A stretch of DNA of 49,487 bases from Macrococcus equipercicus. GTDB taxonomy: Bacteria; Bacillota; Bacilli; Staphylococcales; Staphylococcaceae. The position numbers and the translations under genes are program-made. Below the pieces are notes generated by a model, which made no database searches, was not told the origin of the DNA, and saw nothing but the letters and a program-made list of their open reading frames with translations. The DNA is taken from the NCBI RefSeq assembly GCF_004359525.2, contig NZ_SCWC02000011.1:1-49487 (forward strand), written 5' to 3'. Shown piece by piece: positions 1-8,369 of this stretch (the stretch's first letter is position 1; each line of letters begins with the position of its first letter).

Positions 1-19
1 GGGTATAATTCACCCCATC

Positions 20-137
20 TGTCTGGTGACGATGGCAGAGAGGTCACACCTGTTCCCATACCGAACACAGAAGTTAAGCTCTCTAGCGCCGATGGTAGTT
101 GGACTGACGTCCCGCGAGAGTAGGACGCTGCCGGGCA
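20..137 (+). rRNA. rrf: 5S ribosomal RNA
   Basis: The sequence carries the conserved 5S core (GGTCACACCTGTTCCCAT followed by CCGAACACAGAAGTTAAGC) and the GATGGTAGT loop E region. The two ends pair as helix I: 20-26 with 131-137, with two G-T wobbles. The gene is closely followed by a terminator, so it is probably the last gene of an rRNA operon whose 23S lies upstream of the window. Ends are set by helix I and may be off by one or two bases. Confidence 0.95.
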
Positions 138-159
138 GAAATATGCGATGAGCCGCACC

Positions 160-184
160 GAGACCGTTCAGGTCTCTTTTTTTT
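160..184 (+). terminator. rRNA operon terminator
   Basis: GAGACC, a five-base loop and GGTCTC are followed directly by a long run of T. This is an intrinsic terminator 23 bp after the 5S rRNA. The remaining stretch up to 298 is AT-rich leader for tsaE, with a possible -10 (TACAAT near 261) but no clear -35. Confidence 0.9.
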
Positions 185-298
185 GTGTTCTTTTAATGTG
201 TCCTGCTTCGCACACAGGAGAACGCCACCATAAAAGTGTTTTAATCATCATATTAGATGTTACAATAGATATTATTAATTAACGTAGGTGAATCATTG

Positions 299-760
299 AT
301 GAAACTGATAATTAACTCTTTAGAAGAAATGAATATATTCGCAGCTCGCCTTGCTAAGCGTGCAGTGCCTAATGACGTCTATTTGTTAAAAGGTGACCTT
401 GGAGCTGGTAAGACGACTTTCAGCCAGTTCTTCGGCAAAGCGCTCGGCGTAGCTAAAACGATCAGCTCGCCGACATTTACCATCATCAAATCATATGACG
501 GCCGCATGCCATTTAACCATATGGACTGCTACAGACTGGAGAATAGTGACGAAGACCTTGGATTTGATGACTATTTTTACGGTGATGGTGTTACGCTGAT
601 CGAATGGCCGCAGATGATTGAAGAGTTTCTGCCGCCCGGCTACTTAACGATAACGATTGAACGAATTTCCGACGATTCCCGCCAGGTGACTGTGACAGCA
701 GAGGGAGTACACTACAACAAATTACTGGAGGCACTGAACGATGAAGTTACTTCATATTGA
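299..760 (+). CDS. tsaE: tRNA t6A biosynthesis ATPase TsaE
   Basis: TsaE is the P-loop ATPase of the cytoplasmic TsaB-TsaD-TsaE complex that transfers threonylcarbamoyl to A37 of ANN-decoding tRNAs. The Walker A motif GDLGAGKTT is at residues 32-40 and is followed by the family's SSPTFTI segment. About 153 residues is normal for the family. The ATG at 299 is chosen because AGGTG lies eight bases upstream; an in-frame TTG at 296 is less likely. The gene overlaps tsaB by 20 bp and starts a four-gene operon (tsaE-tsaB-rimI-tsaD) in the same order as Bacillus ydiBCDE. Confidence 0.96.
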   Translation: MKLIINSLEEMNIFAARLAKRAVPNDVYLLKGDLGAGKTTFSQFFGKALGVAKTISSPTFTIIKSYDGRMPFNHMDCYRLENSDEDLGFDDYFYGDGVTLIEWPQMIEEFLPPGYLTITIERISDDSRQVTVTAEGVHYNKLLEALNDEVTSY

Positions 761-1397
761 TACAGCGAATCAGCCCTTATCCGTGAGTGTGAGCGATGGC
801 ATCGAAGTGCTGGCTGAATTCAACAGCGCAAAGAAAATCAACCATTCTATCACGTTAATGCCGGCTGTTGATTATGTCATGAACTATGCGGGTTTAGAAA
901 TGAAAGATTTAGAAGGCATTGTCGTCAGTAAAGGACCGGGCTCATATACCGGGCTTCGCATCGGCGTGACTGCTGCTAAGACACTTGCTTATACATTGAA
1001 TATACCGCTCTATGCGGTATCGTCATTAAAGGCGCTTGCGGCAACAGTGAGAATGCATGAATTTCTAGTGGTCCCTGTCATCGATGCGAGAAGAGATGCG
1101 GTTTATACAGGTATTTACCGCTATAAAGGTGTGACTATTGAAACGATTAAAGAAGACAGCTATATGACGATTGCTGAGCTGAATGGCTACTTGAAAGACC
1201 AGCATCTGCCGTATTTATTCGTCGGTATGGATGCTGTGAAGCTTGAGCAGCAGTTAAAAGGACCTGTCTTCTACTGCATTCCGCGGAGTGTGGAAATGCG
1301 CCGGTTGATTGGTGATGCAGTCGACGTTCATACATTTGAGCCGACTTACTTAAGAATATCGGAGGCTGAACGCAATTGGCTGAACAACCAGGGTTAA
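741..1397 (+). CDS. tsaB: t6A biosynthesis protein TsaB
   Basis: TsaB is the ASKHA-fold scaffold partner of TsaD in t6A synthesis. The N-terminus (MKLLHIDTANQPLSVSV) and the segment KGPGSYTGLRIGV near residue 65 are typical of the family, and 218 residues is slightly short but normal for Firmicutes. It overlaps tsaE upstream and rimI downstream, pointing to translational coupling. The SD GGAGG precedes the ATG. Confidence 0.95.
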   Translation: MKLLHIDTANQPLSVSVSDGIEVLAEFNSAKKINHSITLMPAVDYVMNYAGLEMKDLEGIVVSKGPGSYTGLRIGVTAAKTLAYTLNIPLYAVSSLKALAATVRMHEFLVVPVIDARRDAVYTGIYRYKGVTIETIKEDSYMTIAELNGYLKDQHLPYLFVGMDAVKLEQQLKGPVFYCIPRSVEMRRLIGDAVDVHTFEPTYLRISEAERNWLNNQG

Positions 1398-1837
1398 CCA
1401 TCAGAAAAATGACAGTTGGCGATGTCCCGGCAGTCTATGACATAGAACAGCAGAGCTTCCCGTCCGGTTCATGGACGATGGATGCATTTTACCATGAGCT
1501 TGAAAAAAATGAATTCGGTCATTATTTTGTTATGACATTAGACGACCAGGTGATCGGTTACCTTGGCCTCTGGATTGTCATTGACCAGGCACAGATTACG
1601 ACGGTCGCTATAGCTGAGACGCTTCGAGGCTGTGGTTATGGTCAGCTGCTCCTTGAGTATGTCATGAACTACGCGCGGATGACGTGTGAGATGATGAGTC
1701 TTGAAGTGCGTGAGGAAAACGCTGCGGCAAGACATGTCTATGAAAAACTAGGATTTTCGTACGGCGGCCTGAGACGTGATTACTATGGTCCCGGCCAGGA
1801 TGCGAAAGTGATGTGGGTGAGGTTAAAAAATGAATGA
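1376..1837 (+). CDS. rimI: ribosomal protein bS18 alanine N-acetyltransferase RimI
   Basis: This GNAT-family enzyme acetylates the N-terminal alanine of ribosomal protein S18, or acts more broadly on N-termini. Its position between tsaB and tsaD is the standard one for rimI. The acetyl-CoA binding loop is seen as [10 protein letters not shown], and the [18 protein letters not shown] block is characteristic of RimI. The start is a TTG at 1376 inside the end of tsaB, with GGAGG ten bases upstream. It overlaps tsaD by 8 bp. Confidence 0.93.
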   Translation: MAEQPGLTIRKMTVGDVPAVYDIEQQSFPSGSWTMDAFYHELEKNEFGHYFVMTLDDQVIGYLGLWIVIDQAQITTVAIAETLRGCGYGQLLLEYVMNYARMTCEMMSLEVREENAAARHVYEKLGFSYGGLRRDYYGPGQDAKVMWVRLKNE

Positions 1838-2828
1838 TATAACAATTCTTGCAGTGGAAACGAGCTGTGATGAGACAGCAGTCAGTATCGTCAGAAACGG
1901 CCGTGATGTGCTCAGTAACAGTGTGAACAGTCAGATAGAGTCACATCAACGATTCGGTGGTGTTGTACCTGAAGTAGCAAGCCGTCATCATGTCGAGAAC
2001 ATTACAATGGTGATTGAAGATGCCTTGAAAGAAGCACAATTGACGATGGAGGAGATTGATGCAGTCGCTGTCACGGAAGGGCCCGGCCTGATCGGTGCCC
2101 TGCTTGTCGGCATCAACGCAGCGAAAGCTCTAGCCATCAGCCATAACAAGCCGCTTATTCCTGTACATCATATCGCCGGCCATATTTATGCCAATCATAT
2201 CGTAGCACCGCTGAAGTTCCCGCTGCTTGCCCTTATTGTGTCAGGCGGTCATACGGAGCTTGTCGTGATGCGTGACCACTTAAACTTTGAAGTGATCGGC
2301 GAGACACGTGACGATGCAGTCGGAGAAGCTTACGATAAAGTGGCGCGGACGATCGACCTGCCGTATCCAGGCGGTCCTCTTGTCGATCGCTTAGCGGCAG
2401 AGGGAAAAGACACATTAAACTTCCCGAGACCCGTGCTGGAAGGTTATGATTTTAGTTTCAGCGGCCTGAAGAGTGCTGTCATTAATACGCTGCATAACAA
2501 AAAGCAGAAAGGTGAAACAGTGAAGCCTGAAGACGTGGCAGCAAGCTTCCAGGCAAGTGTGGTCGACGTGCTGAGCAAAAAGACATTTGAGGCACTTGAA
2601 GCTTATGATATTAAAGAACTGATTGTCTGCGGCGGCGTGGCAGCGAACAGTGGACTTAGGAAGCGATTAACAGCAGAAGCAGCAGCGCATCATGTTGAGC
2701 TTCATATTCCGCCGCTGAACTTATGTACGGATAATGCAGCCATGATCGGTGCCGCCGCTTATTTCCTATACCGGCAGCAGCATTTTGCAGATTACAGCCT
2801 GAACGGCAGAAGTTCACTTGATTTATAA
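1830..2828 (+). CDS. tsaD: tRNA N6-threonylcarbamoyltransferase TsaD
   Basis: TsaD is the catalytic Kae1/Qri7 subunit that transfers threonylcarbamoyl from its AMP adduct to tRNA A37. The opening [14 protein letters not shown] and the metal-binding motif HHIAGH (His114 and His118) are seen. The C-terminal [10 protein letters not shown] and DNAAMIG are the family's other signature blocks. At 332 residues it is full length. It is the last gene of the operon and is followed directly by a terminator. Confidence 0.97.
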   Translation: MNDITILAVETSCDETAVSIVRNGRDVLSNSVNSQIESHQRFGGVVPEVASRHHVENITMVIEDALKEAQLTMEEIDAVAVTEGPGLIGALLVGINAAKALAISHNKPLIPVHHIAGHIYANHIVAPLKFPLLALIVSGGHTELVVMRDHLNFEVIGETRDDAVGEAYDKVARTIDLPYPGGPLVDRLAAEGKDTLNFPRPVLEGYDFSFSGLKSAVINTLHNKKQKGETVKPEDVAASFQASVVDVLSKKTFEALEAYDIKELIVCGGVAANSGLRKRLTAEAAAHHVELHIPPLNLCTDNAAMIGAAAYFLYRQQHFADYSLNGRSSLDL

Positions 2829-2858
2829 GGCCAGGAATTAATTTTCTGGTCTTTTTTA
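2827..2858 (+). terminator. terminator of tsaEB-rimI-tsaD
   Basis: AAGGCCAG and CTGGTCTT pair around a loop, with one G-T wobble, and are followed by a T run. The hairpin overlaps the tsaD stop codon. Confidence 0.8.
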
Positions 2859-2931
2859 GTATAAATTCTGGTGATTGAGTCAAATAGAACATACGTACCT
2901 GTACACAAGTTGTTAACATATTGTGGATAAC

Positions 2932-3058
2932 TTTTGAAGGAATAACTATTTTACACGAAAGGATACGTATGAAATTTTCAGATTTCTGTGGATAACTAGA
3001 ATAACTTTGTGGATGGCTGACAATATCGCATCTTTCCTGTGAATAACTTTGTGCACAA
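2932..3058. other. cluster of DnaA-box-like sequences
   Basis: The gap between tsaD and the ABC-F gene holds two exact TGTGGATAA sites (2932-2940 and 2987-2995), one TGTGAATAA (3038-3046) and one near match TGTGGATGG (3008-3016). All are in the same orientation. A partly related TGTGCACAA follows at 3050-3058. TGTGGATAA is the complement of the DnaA box TTATCCACA, and TGTGAATAA fits TTATNCACA. No gene is seen in the 245-bp gap. A role in DnaA binding is inferred from the motif only. Confidence 0.6.
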
Positions 3059-3073
3059 AAAAAGAACCGGCAA

Positions 3074-4996
3074 TTACTCCGATTCTTCAAGCAGTGCTTC
3101 AAGTTCTGCCCACTGTTCTATCGCTTCTTCAAGAGTGGACTGGGCTGCGAGCAGCTGCTGATGAAGTTCGTAGCTCCGCTGGCTGTCATTGAACACTTCC
3201 GGCAGCGTCAGCGTATGCTCAATGTCTGCAATGAGCGTTTCCTGGGCCGCCACTGTTTCCTCCAGCTGCTGGAGAGCGCGCTCCATTTTGCGGCGTTCTT
3301 TCCGTGCCTGCTTGTTGTCTTCATAGCTTGATGTTTTCGGTGCAGCAGCCTGCTCTTGCTGGTCATATGCTTCATGAGCGGCACGTTCTTCTTCTTTCTC
3401 GATGAAATAAGTGTAATCCCCGAGGAATAATGCAGCGCCTTCAGCAGTGACATTGAGTACTTTCGTTGCGATACGGTTGATGAAGTACCGGTCGTGAGAG
3501 ACAAACAGCACAGTGCCCGGGTAGTGAATCAATGCTTCTTCAAGTATTTCCTTGGCAGCGATATCCAGGTGGTTGGTCGGCTCATCGAGTATGAGGACAT
3601 TGTTGTTCTCAAGACTCAGCTTCGCCAGCTGCAGCCGTGCTTTTTCGCCCCCGGATAAGTCGTTGATCGCTTTCTTCACATCGTCCTGCACAAACAGAAA
3701 GCGGCCGAGCACCGCACGGACATCTTTCTCCGGCATCGTCGGATAATACTGCCACAGTTCTTCCAGCACTGTGTTCGATGAACTGAACTCGGCCTGCTTC
3801 TGATCATAATAACCGATAGTGACGTTCGCACCGTATTTAATATGGCCGCTAATGGCCGGCAGCCGCTTCGCGATTGTCTTGATCAATGTCGTCTTGCCGA
3901 TACCGTTCGGTCCGATGACAGCGATCGCGTCCTGTTTCTTGACGTCGAATGAAATCGGGGCTGTAATCGGTGTCTCATAGCCGACTTCCAGCTGCTCCGC
4001 GCTCAGCACATCATTGCCTGATTCACGGTCAATGTTGAAGTTCAAGTTGACGGAATGGTCATCGAGCTTCGGCGCTTCGATGCGTACCATCTTCTCCAGA
4101 ACTTTCCGGCGGCTCTTCGCCATCCCTGATGTTGACGCACGTGTGATGTTCTTCTGGACGAATGTCTCCAGACGTTCAATCTCTGCCTGCTGCCGCTCAT
4201 ATTCTGCAGTCATCTTATCGTAGAATGCATCGCGTTCGATAATGAACTGCGAATAGTTGCCGACATATTTTGTGACACGTCCAAGTGCCACATCATAGAC
4301 CGTCCCGACGACTTTATCGAGAAAGTAGCGGTCATGTGAAATCAGAATGATGGCGCCTTTATAAGTGAGCAAGTAGTTTTCGAGCCACGCCGTTGTCTCC
4401 ATGTCCAGATGGTTCGTCGGTTCATCGAGCAGCAGAAGGTCTGGTTCCTGCAGCAGCATCTCAGCGAGTGCAAGACGCGTCTTCTGGCCGCCTGAGAAGT
4501 TATCAATCTTCTGATTGAAGTCTTCTTCTCTGAAATTCAGACCGGTCAGGACGGTCTTGATTTTATGGTCGTATTTATAGCCGTCCTCTGCTTCGAAAGC
4601 CGCCTGCAGCTTCTCATAGTCAGTGAGCTTCTCCTGATATTCGGCGGAGTCCGCCTTGTCGCTCTCATCACTTAAATATGCGGCTATGTCCTGAAGTTTC
4701 CGTTCCATGGCCACTAAGTGCAGAAACGGCTTCATCATCGCGTCATAAACTGTCCCGTCAGCATCAAGTGTCATCTGCTGGGTCAAGTAGCCCATCCGTA
4801 TATTTTTGGCGAGCATGAGATGACCGCTGTCGTAGCTTTCGACGCCTGCCAGAATTTTCATCAATGTTGTTTTGCCGGCACCGTTTCTCCCGACAATAGC
4901 CACGCGGTCGTTAGATTTAATTTCAAATTTAACATCGGCAAACAATGTGTCGCCGGAAAATGATTTAGTGAGTTGACTTGCCTGTAAAAGAATCAT
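3074..4996 (-). CDS. ydiF: ABC-F family ATPase (YdiF type)
   Basis: This soluble ABC-F protein has two ATPase cassettes and no membrane segment; such proteins act on the ribosome during translation rather than in transport. The first cassette has GRNGAGKTT, SGGQKTRLALAE and LLLDEPTNHLD. The second has GPNGIGKTT, SGGEKARLQLAK and LILDEPTNHLD. A charged P-site interaction linker lies between them, and the C-terminal 80 residues are rich in E, Q and K, a likely coiled coil. The ATG at 4996 is preferred because AGGTGG lies five bases upstream. The position before rex matches Bacillus ydiF. The exact role is unknown, and resistance function is not implied. Confidence 0.93.
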   Translation of the reverse strand: MILLQASQLTKSFSGDTLFADVKFEIKSNDRVAIVGRNGAGKTTLMKILAGVESYDSGHLMLAKNIRMGYLTQQMTLDADGTVYDAMMKPFLHLVAMERKLQDIAAYLSDESDKADSAEYQEKLTDYEKLQAAFEAEDGYKYDHKIKTVLTGLNFREEDFNQKIDNFSGGQKTRLALAEMLLQEPDLLLLDEPTNHLDMETTAWLENYLLTYKGAIILISHDRYFLDKVVGTVYDVALGRVTKYVGNYSQFIIERDAFYDKMTAEYERQQAEIERLETFVQKNITRASTSGMAKSRRKVLEKMVRIEAPKLDDHSVNLNFNIDRESGNDVLSAEQLEVGYETPITAPISFDVKKQDAIAVIGPNGIGKTTLIKTIAKRLPAISGHIKYGANVTIGYYDQKQAEFSSSNTVLEELWQYYPTMPEKDVRAVLGRFLFVQDDVKKAINDLSGGEKARLQLAKLSLENNNVLILDEPTNHLDIAAKEILEEALIHYPGTVLFVSHDRYFINRIATKVLNVTAEGAALFLGDYTYFIEKEEERAAHEAYDQQEQAAAPKTSSYEDNKQARKERRKMERALQQLEETVAAQETLIADIEHTLTLPEVFNDSQRSYELHQQLLAAQSTLEEAIEQWAELEALLEESE

Positions 4997-5094
4997 GATT
5001 TCCACCTCTCATCCATTTTACATGAATAACGGATGAGTGGGAATCTGAAAGCGTGTCACATAATTTTCACTTAGTAAACAGGGGCATTACATGG

Positions 5095-5124
5095 TATAAT
5101 AAATTGCTGTGAAGTATATCACAA
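5095..5124 (+). promoter_or_regulatory. rex promoter with Rex operator
   Basis: An extended -10 element (TGGTATAAT, hexamer 5095-5100) is followed by CTGTGA-N6-TCACAA at 5107-5124. This differs by one base from the Rex site TTGTGA-N6-TCACAA. The operator would cover the transcription start, so Rex probably represses its own gene when NADH is high. No good -35 is visible, consistent with an extended -10 promoter. Confidence 0.72.
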
Positions 5125-5148
5125 TACATTAGAAACTGGGTGATCGGG

Positions 5149-5781
5149 ATGTCGAAAGAAGAGATAAAAATTCCTAAAGCCACCCTGAAACGATTACCGC
5201 TTTATTATCGATTCGTGGACACATTGTATAATTCCAATGTCGACCGCGTCTCGTCCAAAGAATTAAGTGAAGGCCTGCAGATTGACTCCGCGACCATCAG
5301 ACGGGATTTCTCATATTTTGGAGAACTCGGCAAGAAAGGGTACGGCTACAATGTAGCGTATCTGCTCAATTTCTTTAAGACGACTCTGCAGCAGGATATG
5401 ATAACAAAGGTGGCAATCATCGGGGTCGGTAACCTTGGGACTGCCTTAGTGAACTATAACTTTACGGTCAGTGACCGGATGAAGATTGAAGCGGCATTTG
5501 ATGCAGATCCCGCGGTTATCGGAAAGCATATCGGTAAAATTGAGGTGCAGGACATTGAGCGCTTCGAGCAGATAATCGAAGCGCAGGATATTCAGATTGT
5601 CATATTGACAGTGCCCGGCACTGCCGCACAATCATTAGCAAATCGTGTGACAAAATCAGGGATTAAAGGTATATTAAACTTTACACCAGAACGTTTGACC
5701 GTACCGAGCGGCGTACACGTCCATCACATTGATTTAGGTATCGAATTACAGTCTTTAATATTCTTTATGAAAAATCATTAG
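5149..5781 (+). CDS. rex: redox-sensing transcriptional repressor Rex
   Basis: Rex is a homodimeric repressor that senses the NADH/NAD+ ratio and controls fermentation and anaerobic genes. The N-terminal winged helix (residues 1-80) includes SSKELSEGLQIDSATIRRDF followed by a FGELGKKGYGY segment. The Rossmann fold opens with VAIIGVGNLGTAL. About 210 residues is the normal length. The ATG at 5149 is chosen over an upstream in-frame GTG because GGGTGAT precedes it. tatA follows after 11 bp and is probably cotranscribed. Confidence 0.96.
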   Translation: MSKEEIKIPKATLKRLPLYYRFVDTLYNSNVDRVSSKELSEGLQIDSATIRRDFSYFGELGKKGYGYNVAYLLNFFKTTLQQDMITKVAIIGVGNLGTALVNYNFTVSDRMKIEAAFDADPAVIGKHIGKIEVQDIERFEQIIEAQDIQIVILTVPGTAAQSLANRVTKSGIKGILNFTPERLTVPSGVHVHHIDLGIELQSLIFFMKNH

Positions 5782-5792
5782 GAGGAAGAAAC

Positions 5793-5990
5793 ATGTTCTT
5801 AATTACTACATTAGGATTTGCTTCACCAGCGATTCTTGTATTCCTTGGTGTCATTGCCTTGATCATATTTGGTCCTAAGAAATTGCCGGAATTCGGACGC
5901 GCGATGGGTTCATCGCTGAAAGAATTCAAAGATGCGACAGACGGCATTATGAAAGACCACGATAAAGACGATAAAGACGTTCGTAAATAA
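5793..5990 (+). CDS. tatA: Sec-independent translocase subunit TatA
   Basis: TatA is the pore-forming component of the twin-arginine pathway for exporting folded proteins. The 65-residue protein has one N-terminal membrane helix, then the FGPKKLPEFGRAMG hinge and amphipathic helix, then a charged, Asp/Lys-rich tail, all typical. GGAGG precedes the ATG. It sits between rex and tatC; a terminator follows, so tatA may be made in excess over tatC, which fits the known stoichiometry (inference). Confidence 0.95.
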   Translation: MFLITTLGFASPAILVFLGVIALIIFGPKKLPEFGRAMGSSLKEFKDATDGIMKDHDKDDKDVRK

Positions 5991-5994
5991 GTTG

Positions 5995-6022
5995 AAAACG
6001 GCAGCTTGTTGCCGTTTTTTTT
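5995..6022 (+). terminator. terminator between tatA and tatC
   Basis: AAAACGGCA and TGCCGTTTT pair around a six-base loop, followed by more T. It would reduce read-through from rex-tatA into tatC. Confidence 0.8.
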
Positions 6023-6043
6023 ATGGGGAGGGAAATACCTCGA

Positions 6044-6802
6044 ATGAGTAAAGACGATTTAACGATAATCGAGCATTTGGAAGAGCTGAGAAAGCGGCTG
6101 ATGATCATCGCCTACTTCCTTGTCGGTGGTGTAATGGTCGGCTTCTTCTTTGGTAAGCGCGTCACAAAGTTTCTGACGAAGGATGACCTGCCGCCGGAAA
6201 TCACATTGCACTACTTCAAAGTGACCGATCCTTTGACCATCTATATTACGGTGATTATGCTGATTGCCATCATTATTATTTCGCCGGTCATTCTTTATCA
6301 AGTATGGGCCTTTGTCTCGCCCGGCCTGCATCCGAAGGAACGGAAAGTCACATTGAGCTATATTCCAGTCAGCATCATCTTGTTTTTGATTGGTCTGACG
6401 TTCAGCTACCTTATTATCTTTCCTTACATGATTCACTTCACGATTGGACTGGCAGCCGATATGGGGGTCAATCAGCTGATCGGTGTCAGGGAATATTTCA
6501 ATGAGCTGCTGAAATTCACTATTCCTTTCGGCTTCGTCTTCCAGCTGCCGATACTGCTGTTATTCCTGACAAGGCTCGGCATCATCACGCCGGTCATTTT
6601 AAAGAAGAACCGGAAATATGCATACTTTGCGCTCATGGTTGTAGCAGCGATTATCGCACCGCCTGACGTCATGACGTATGTGATCTTCGTGCTGCCGATG
6701 ATTGTCCTGTATGAAGTCAGCATCCAGATCAGCAAAATCGGCTACCGTCAGTATTTGAAGGCGGAGCAGCAGTTACTGCAGGATGAACTCAATAACGATT
6801 AA
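6044..6802 (+). CDS. tatC: Sec-independent translocase subunit TatC
   Basis: TatC is the polytopic membrane receptor for twin-arginine signal peptides. The N-terminal HLEELRKRL motif and about six membrane segments are present, including the FVSPGLHPKERK loop. At 252 residues it is full length. ATG 6044 is preferred to the in-frame ATG at 6023, which lies in the T run of the preceding terminator; GGGAGGG lies between the two. No cofactor-protein Tat substrate is visible nearby. Confidence 0.95.
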   Translation: MSKDDLTIIEHLEELRKRLMIIAYFLVGGVMVGFFFGKRVTKFLTKDDLPPEITLHYFKVTDPLTIYITVIMLIAIIIISPVILYQVWAFVSPGLHPKERKVTLSYIPVSIILFLIGLTFSYLIIFPYMIHFTIGLAADMGVNQLIGVREYFNELLKFTIPFGFVFQLPILLLFLTRLGIITPVILKKNRKYAYFALMVVAAIIAPPDVMTYVIFVLPMIVLYEVSIQISKIGYRQYLKAEQQLLQDELNND

Positions 6803-6830
6803 ACCATCTCAATCTCGGGATGGTTTTTTT
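6801..6830 (+). terminator. tatC terminator
   Basis: AAACCATC and GATGGTTT form a stem followed by a T run, starting at the tatC stop codon. Confidence 0.85.
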
Positions 6831-6886
6831 GTGTCTTCATGCTAAAATTAAGTAAACAGTACAGCAGAGGGAAAGAGGCGGATTAA

Positions 6887-8356
6887 ATGGAATGGACGAG
6901 AGAGATGCGTTACAGGAAACTGAGCGACGTGCCGGAAGAAGAATATTTGAAGCTGCTTGATGAGACGGACCGTGCGCCGTGGCGTCAGCACTTCCATATT
7001 CAGCCGCCGACCGGTCTGCTGAACGATCCGAACGGTTTTGTTTATTATAAGGGCGAGTATCACTTGTTCTATCAGTGGTTTCCGCTCGGTGCCGTGCACG
7101 GCGTTAAATACTGGTATCATTTGACGTCACATGATTTAGTCACGTTCAAAGCGCACGGCGCTGCACTCGCACCTGATACTACGTTTGATTCTCATGGTGT
7201 CTACAGCGGCTCAGCTATTGTTGTAGATGAGCAGCTGCACGTTGTGTATACCGGTAATCATCGCACTGCGGACTGGGAACGCATCCCTTATCAGCTGGTG
7301 GCAGTGCTCACGTCTCAAGATTTTGTGAAGCGCGAACAGCCGATCATTAAAGGACCTCATACAGGTTACACAGAGCACTTCCGTGACCCGAAAGTATGGT
7401 TCGACAACGGCAGTTATTTTGCGGTCATCGGTGCACAGCGGCTGGATCAGACAGGGACTATCGTCGTCTACCGGTCGCCTGACTTTAAAGACTGGGAGTT
7501 CGTCTCTGAGCTGAAGACCGATTATACCGACTTCGGTTATATGTGGGAATGCCCCGACTATTTCGAGCTGGATGGCCACGACGTTATACTGTTCTGTCCG
7601 CAGGGAGTCGAAGCGGATGGGGAGCAGTACAAAAATATTCATCAGTCCGGCTACCTGCTCGGTACGCTGGACAAAGAGACATTTCAGATGACACATGGTG
7701 ACTTTATTGAACTGGATCATGGCTTTGATTTTTATGCACCGCAGACGACGCTCGCTGAAGACGGCAGACGTCTGTTGATCGGCTGGATGGGACTGCCGGA
7801 CACTGCTTATCCGACTGATGCGTACAACTGGGCGAACTGCCTGACGATACCACGTGAGCTGACAGTGGAAGACGGCCGGCTGCGGCAGCGTCCGCTTAAA
7901 GAGTGGCAGAAACGCAGAGGGACTGTTGAGACAGCGGAAGGGTATGCGATGAAGCACAATATTAAGCTGCATCCTTACGAAGGAAACTGCTACGAGCTGC
8001 TTGTCGATATCATTGAGAATGAATCAACAGAATTTTATATTGAGCTCCGTGTCTCTAAAAAGGAATCGACGCTGCTGAGCTACAATCAACGCGAACGCCG
8101 TTTCACACTTGACCGGTCGGAAAGCGGACAGCTGGCGGGAGACGAAGATACGAGGCGGTCTGTTGTGCTGGAGCATGATTTAAGGCACATCCAAGTTTTT
8201 ATGGATGAATCGAGCATTGAGATTTTTCTGAACCATGGTGAGCGCGTGATGACTGCGCGTATTTTTCCGGCCGGTGATGCGCGCGGGATCCGAACATCGA
8301 CAGAATCAGGGCAGGTTTATTTTAAGTTTACGAAGTATCAGCTCTTGCAGCACTAG
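6887..8356 (+). CDS. scrB: sucrose-6-phosphate hydrolase (GH32)
   Basis: This cytoplasmic GH32 enzyme cleaves sucrose-6-phosphate, delivered by a sucrose PTS, to glucose-6-phosphate and fructose. The N-terminal five-bladed propeller carries LNDPNG (Asp47 as nucleophile), HFRDPKVW and the acid/base motif ECPD. The C-terminal beta-sandwich ends with a DESSIEIF segment. The length of 489 residues is normal. No signal peptide is seen, so it is intracellular. The RpiR regulator starts 13 bp downstream; no sucrose PTS permease or fructokinase is in the window, so the pathway is completed elsewhere. Confidence 0.93.
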   Translation: MEWTREMRYRKLSDVPEEEYLKLLDETDRAPWRQHFHIQPPTGLLNDPNGFVYYKGEYHLFYQWFPLGAVHGVKYWYHLTSHDLVTFKAHGAALAPDTTFDSHGVYSGSAIVVDEQLHVVYTGNHRTADWERIPYQLVAVLTSQDFVKREQPIIKGPHTGYTEHFRDPKVWFDNGSYFAVIGAQRLDQTGTIVVYRSPDFKDWEFVSELKTDYTDFGYMWECPDYFELDGHDVILFCPQGVEADGEQYKNIHQSGYLLGTLDKETFQMTHGDFIELDHGFDFYAPQTTLAEDGRRLLIGWMGLPDTAYPTDAYNWANCLTIPRELTVEDGRLRQRPLKEWQKRRGTVETAEGYAMKHNIKLHPYEGNCYELLVDIIENESTEFYIELRVSKKESTLLSYNQRERRFTLDRSESGQLAGDEDTRRSVVLEHDLRHIQVFMDESSIEIFLNHGERVMTARIFPAGDARGIRTSTESGQVYFKFTKYQLLQH

Positions 8357-8369
8357 AGGAGGCGGCACG

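Noticed and set aside
2656-3102. 148-codon reverse-strand frame across the tsaD end and DnaA-box region
   Set aside because: It overlaps tsaD and the end of the ABC-F gene and crosses a terminator; it has no recognisable domain.
7211-7972. 253-codon reverse-strand frame inside scrB
   Set aside because: It is antisense to a clear GH32 gene, has no family resemblance and no ribosome site.
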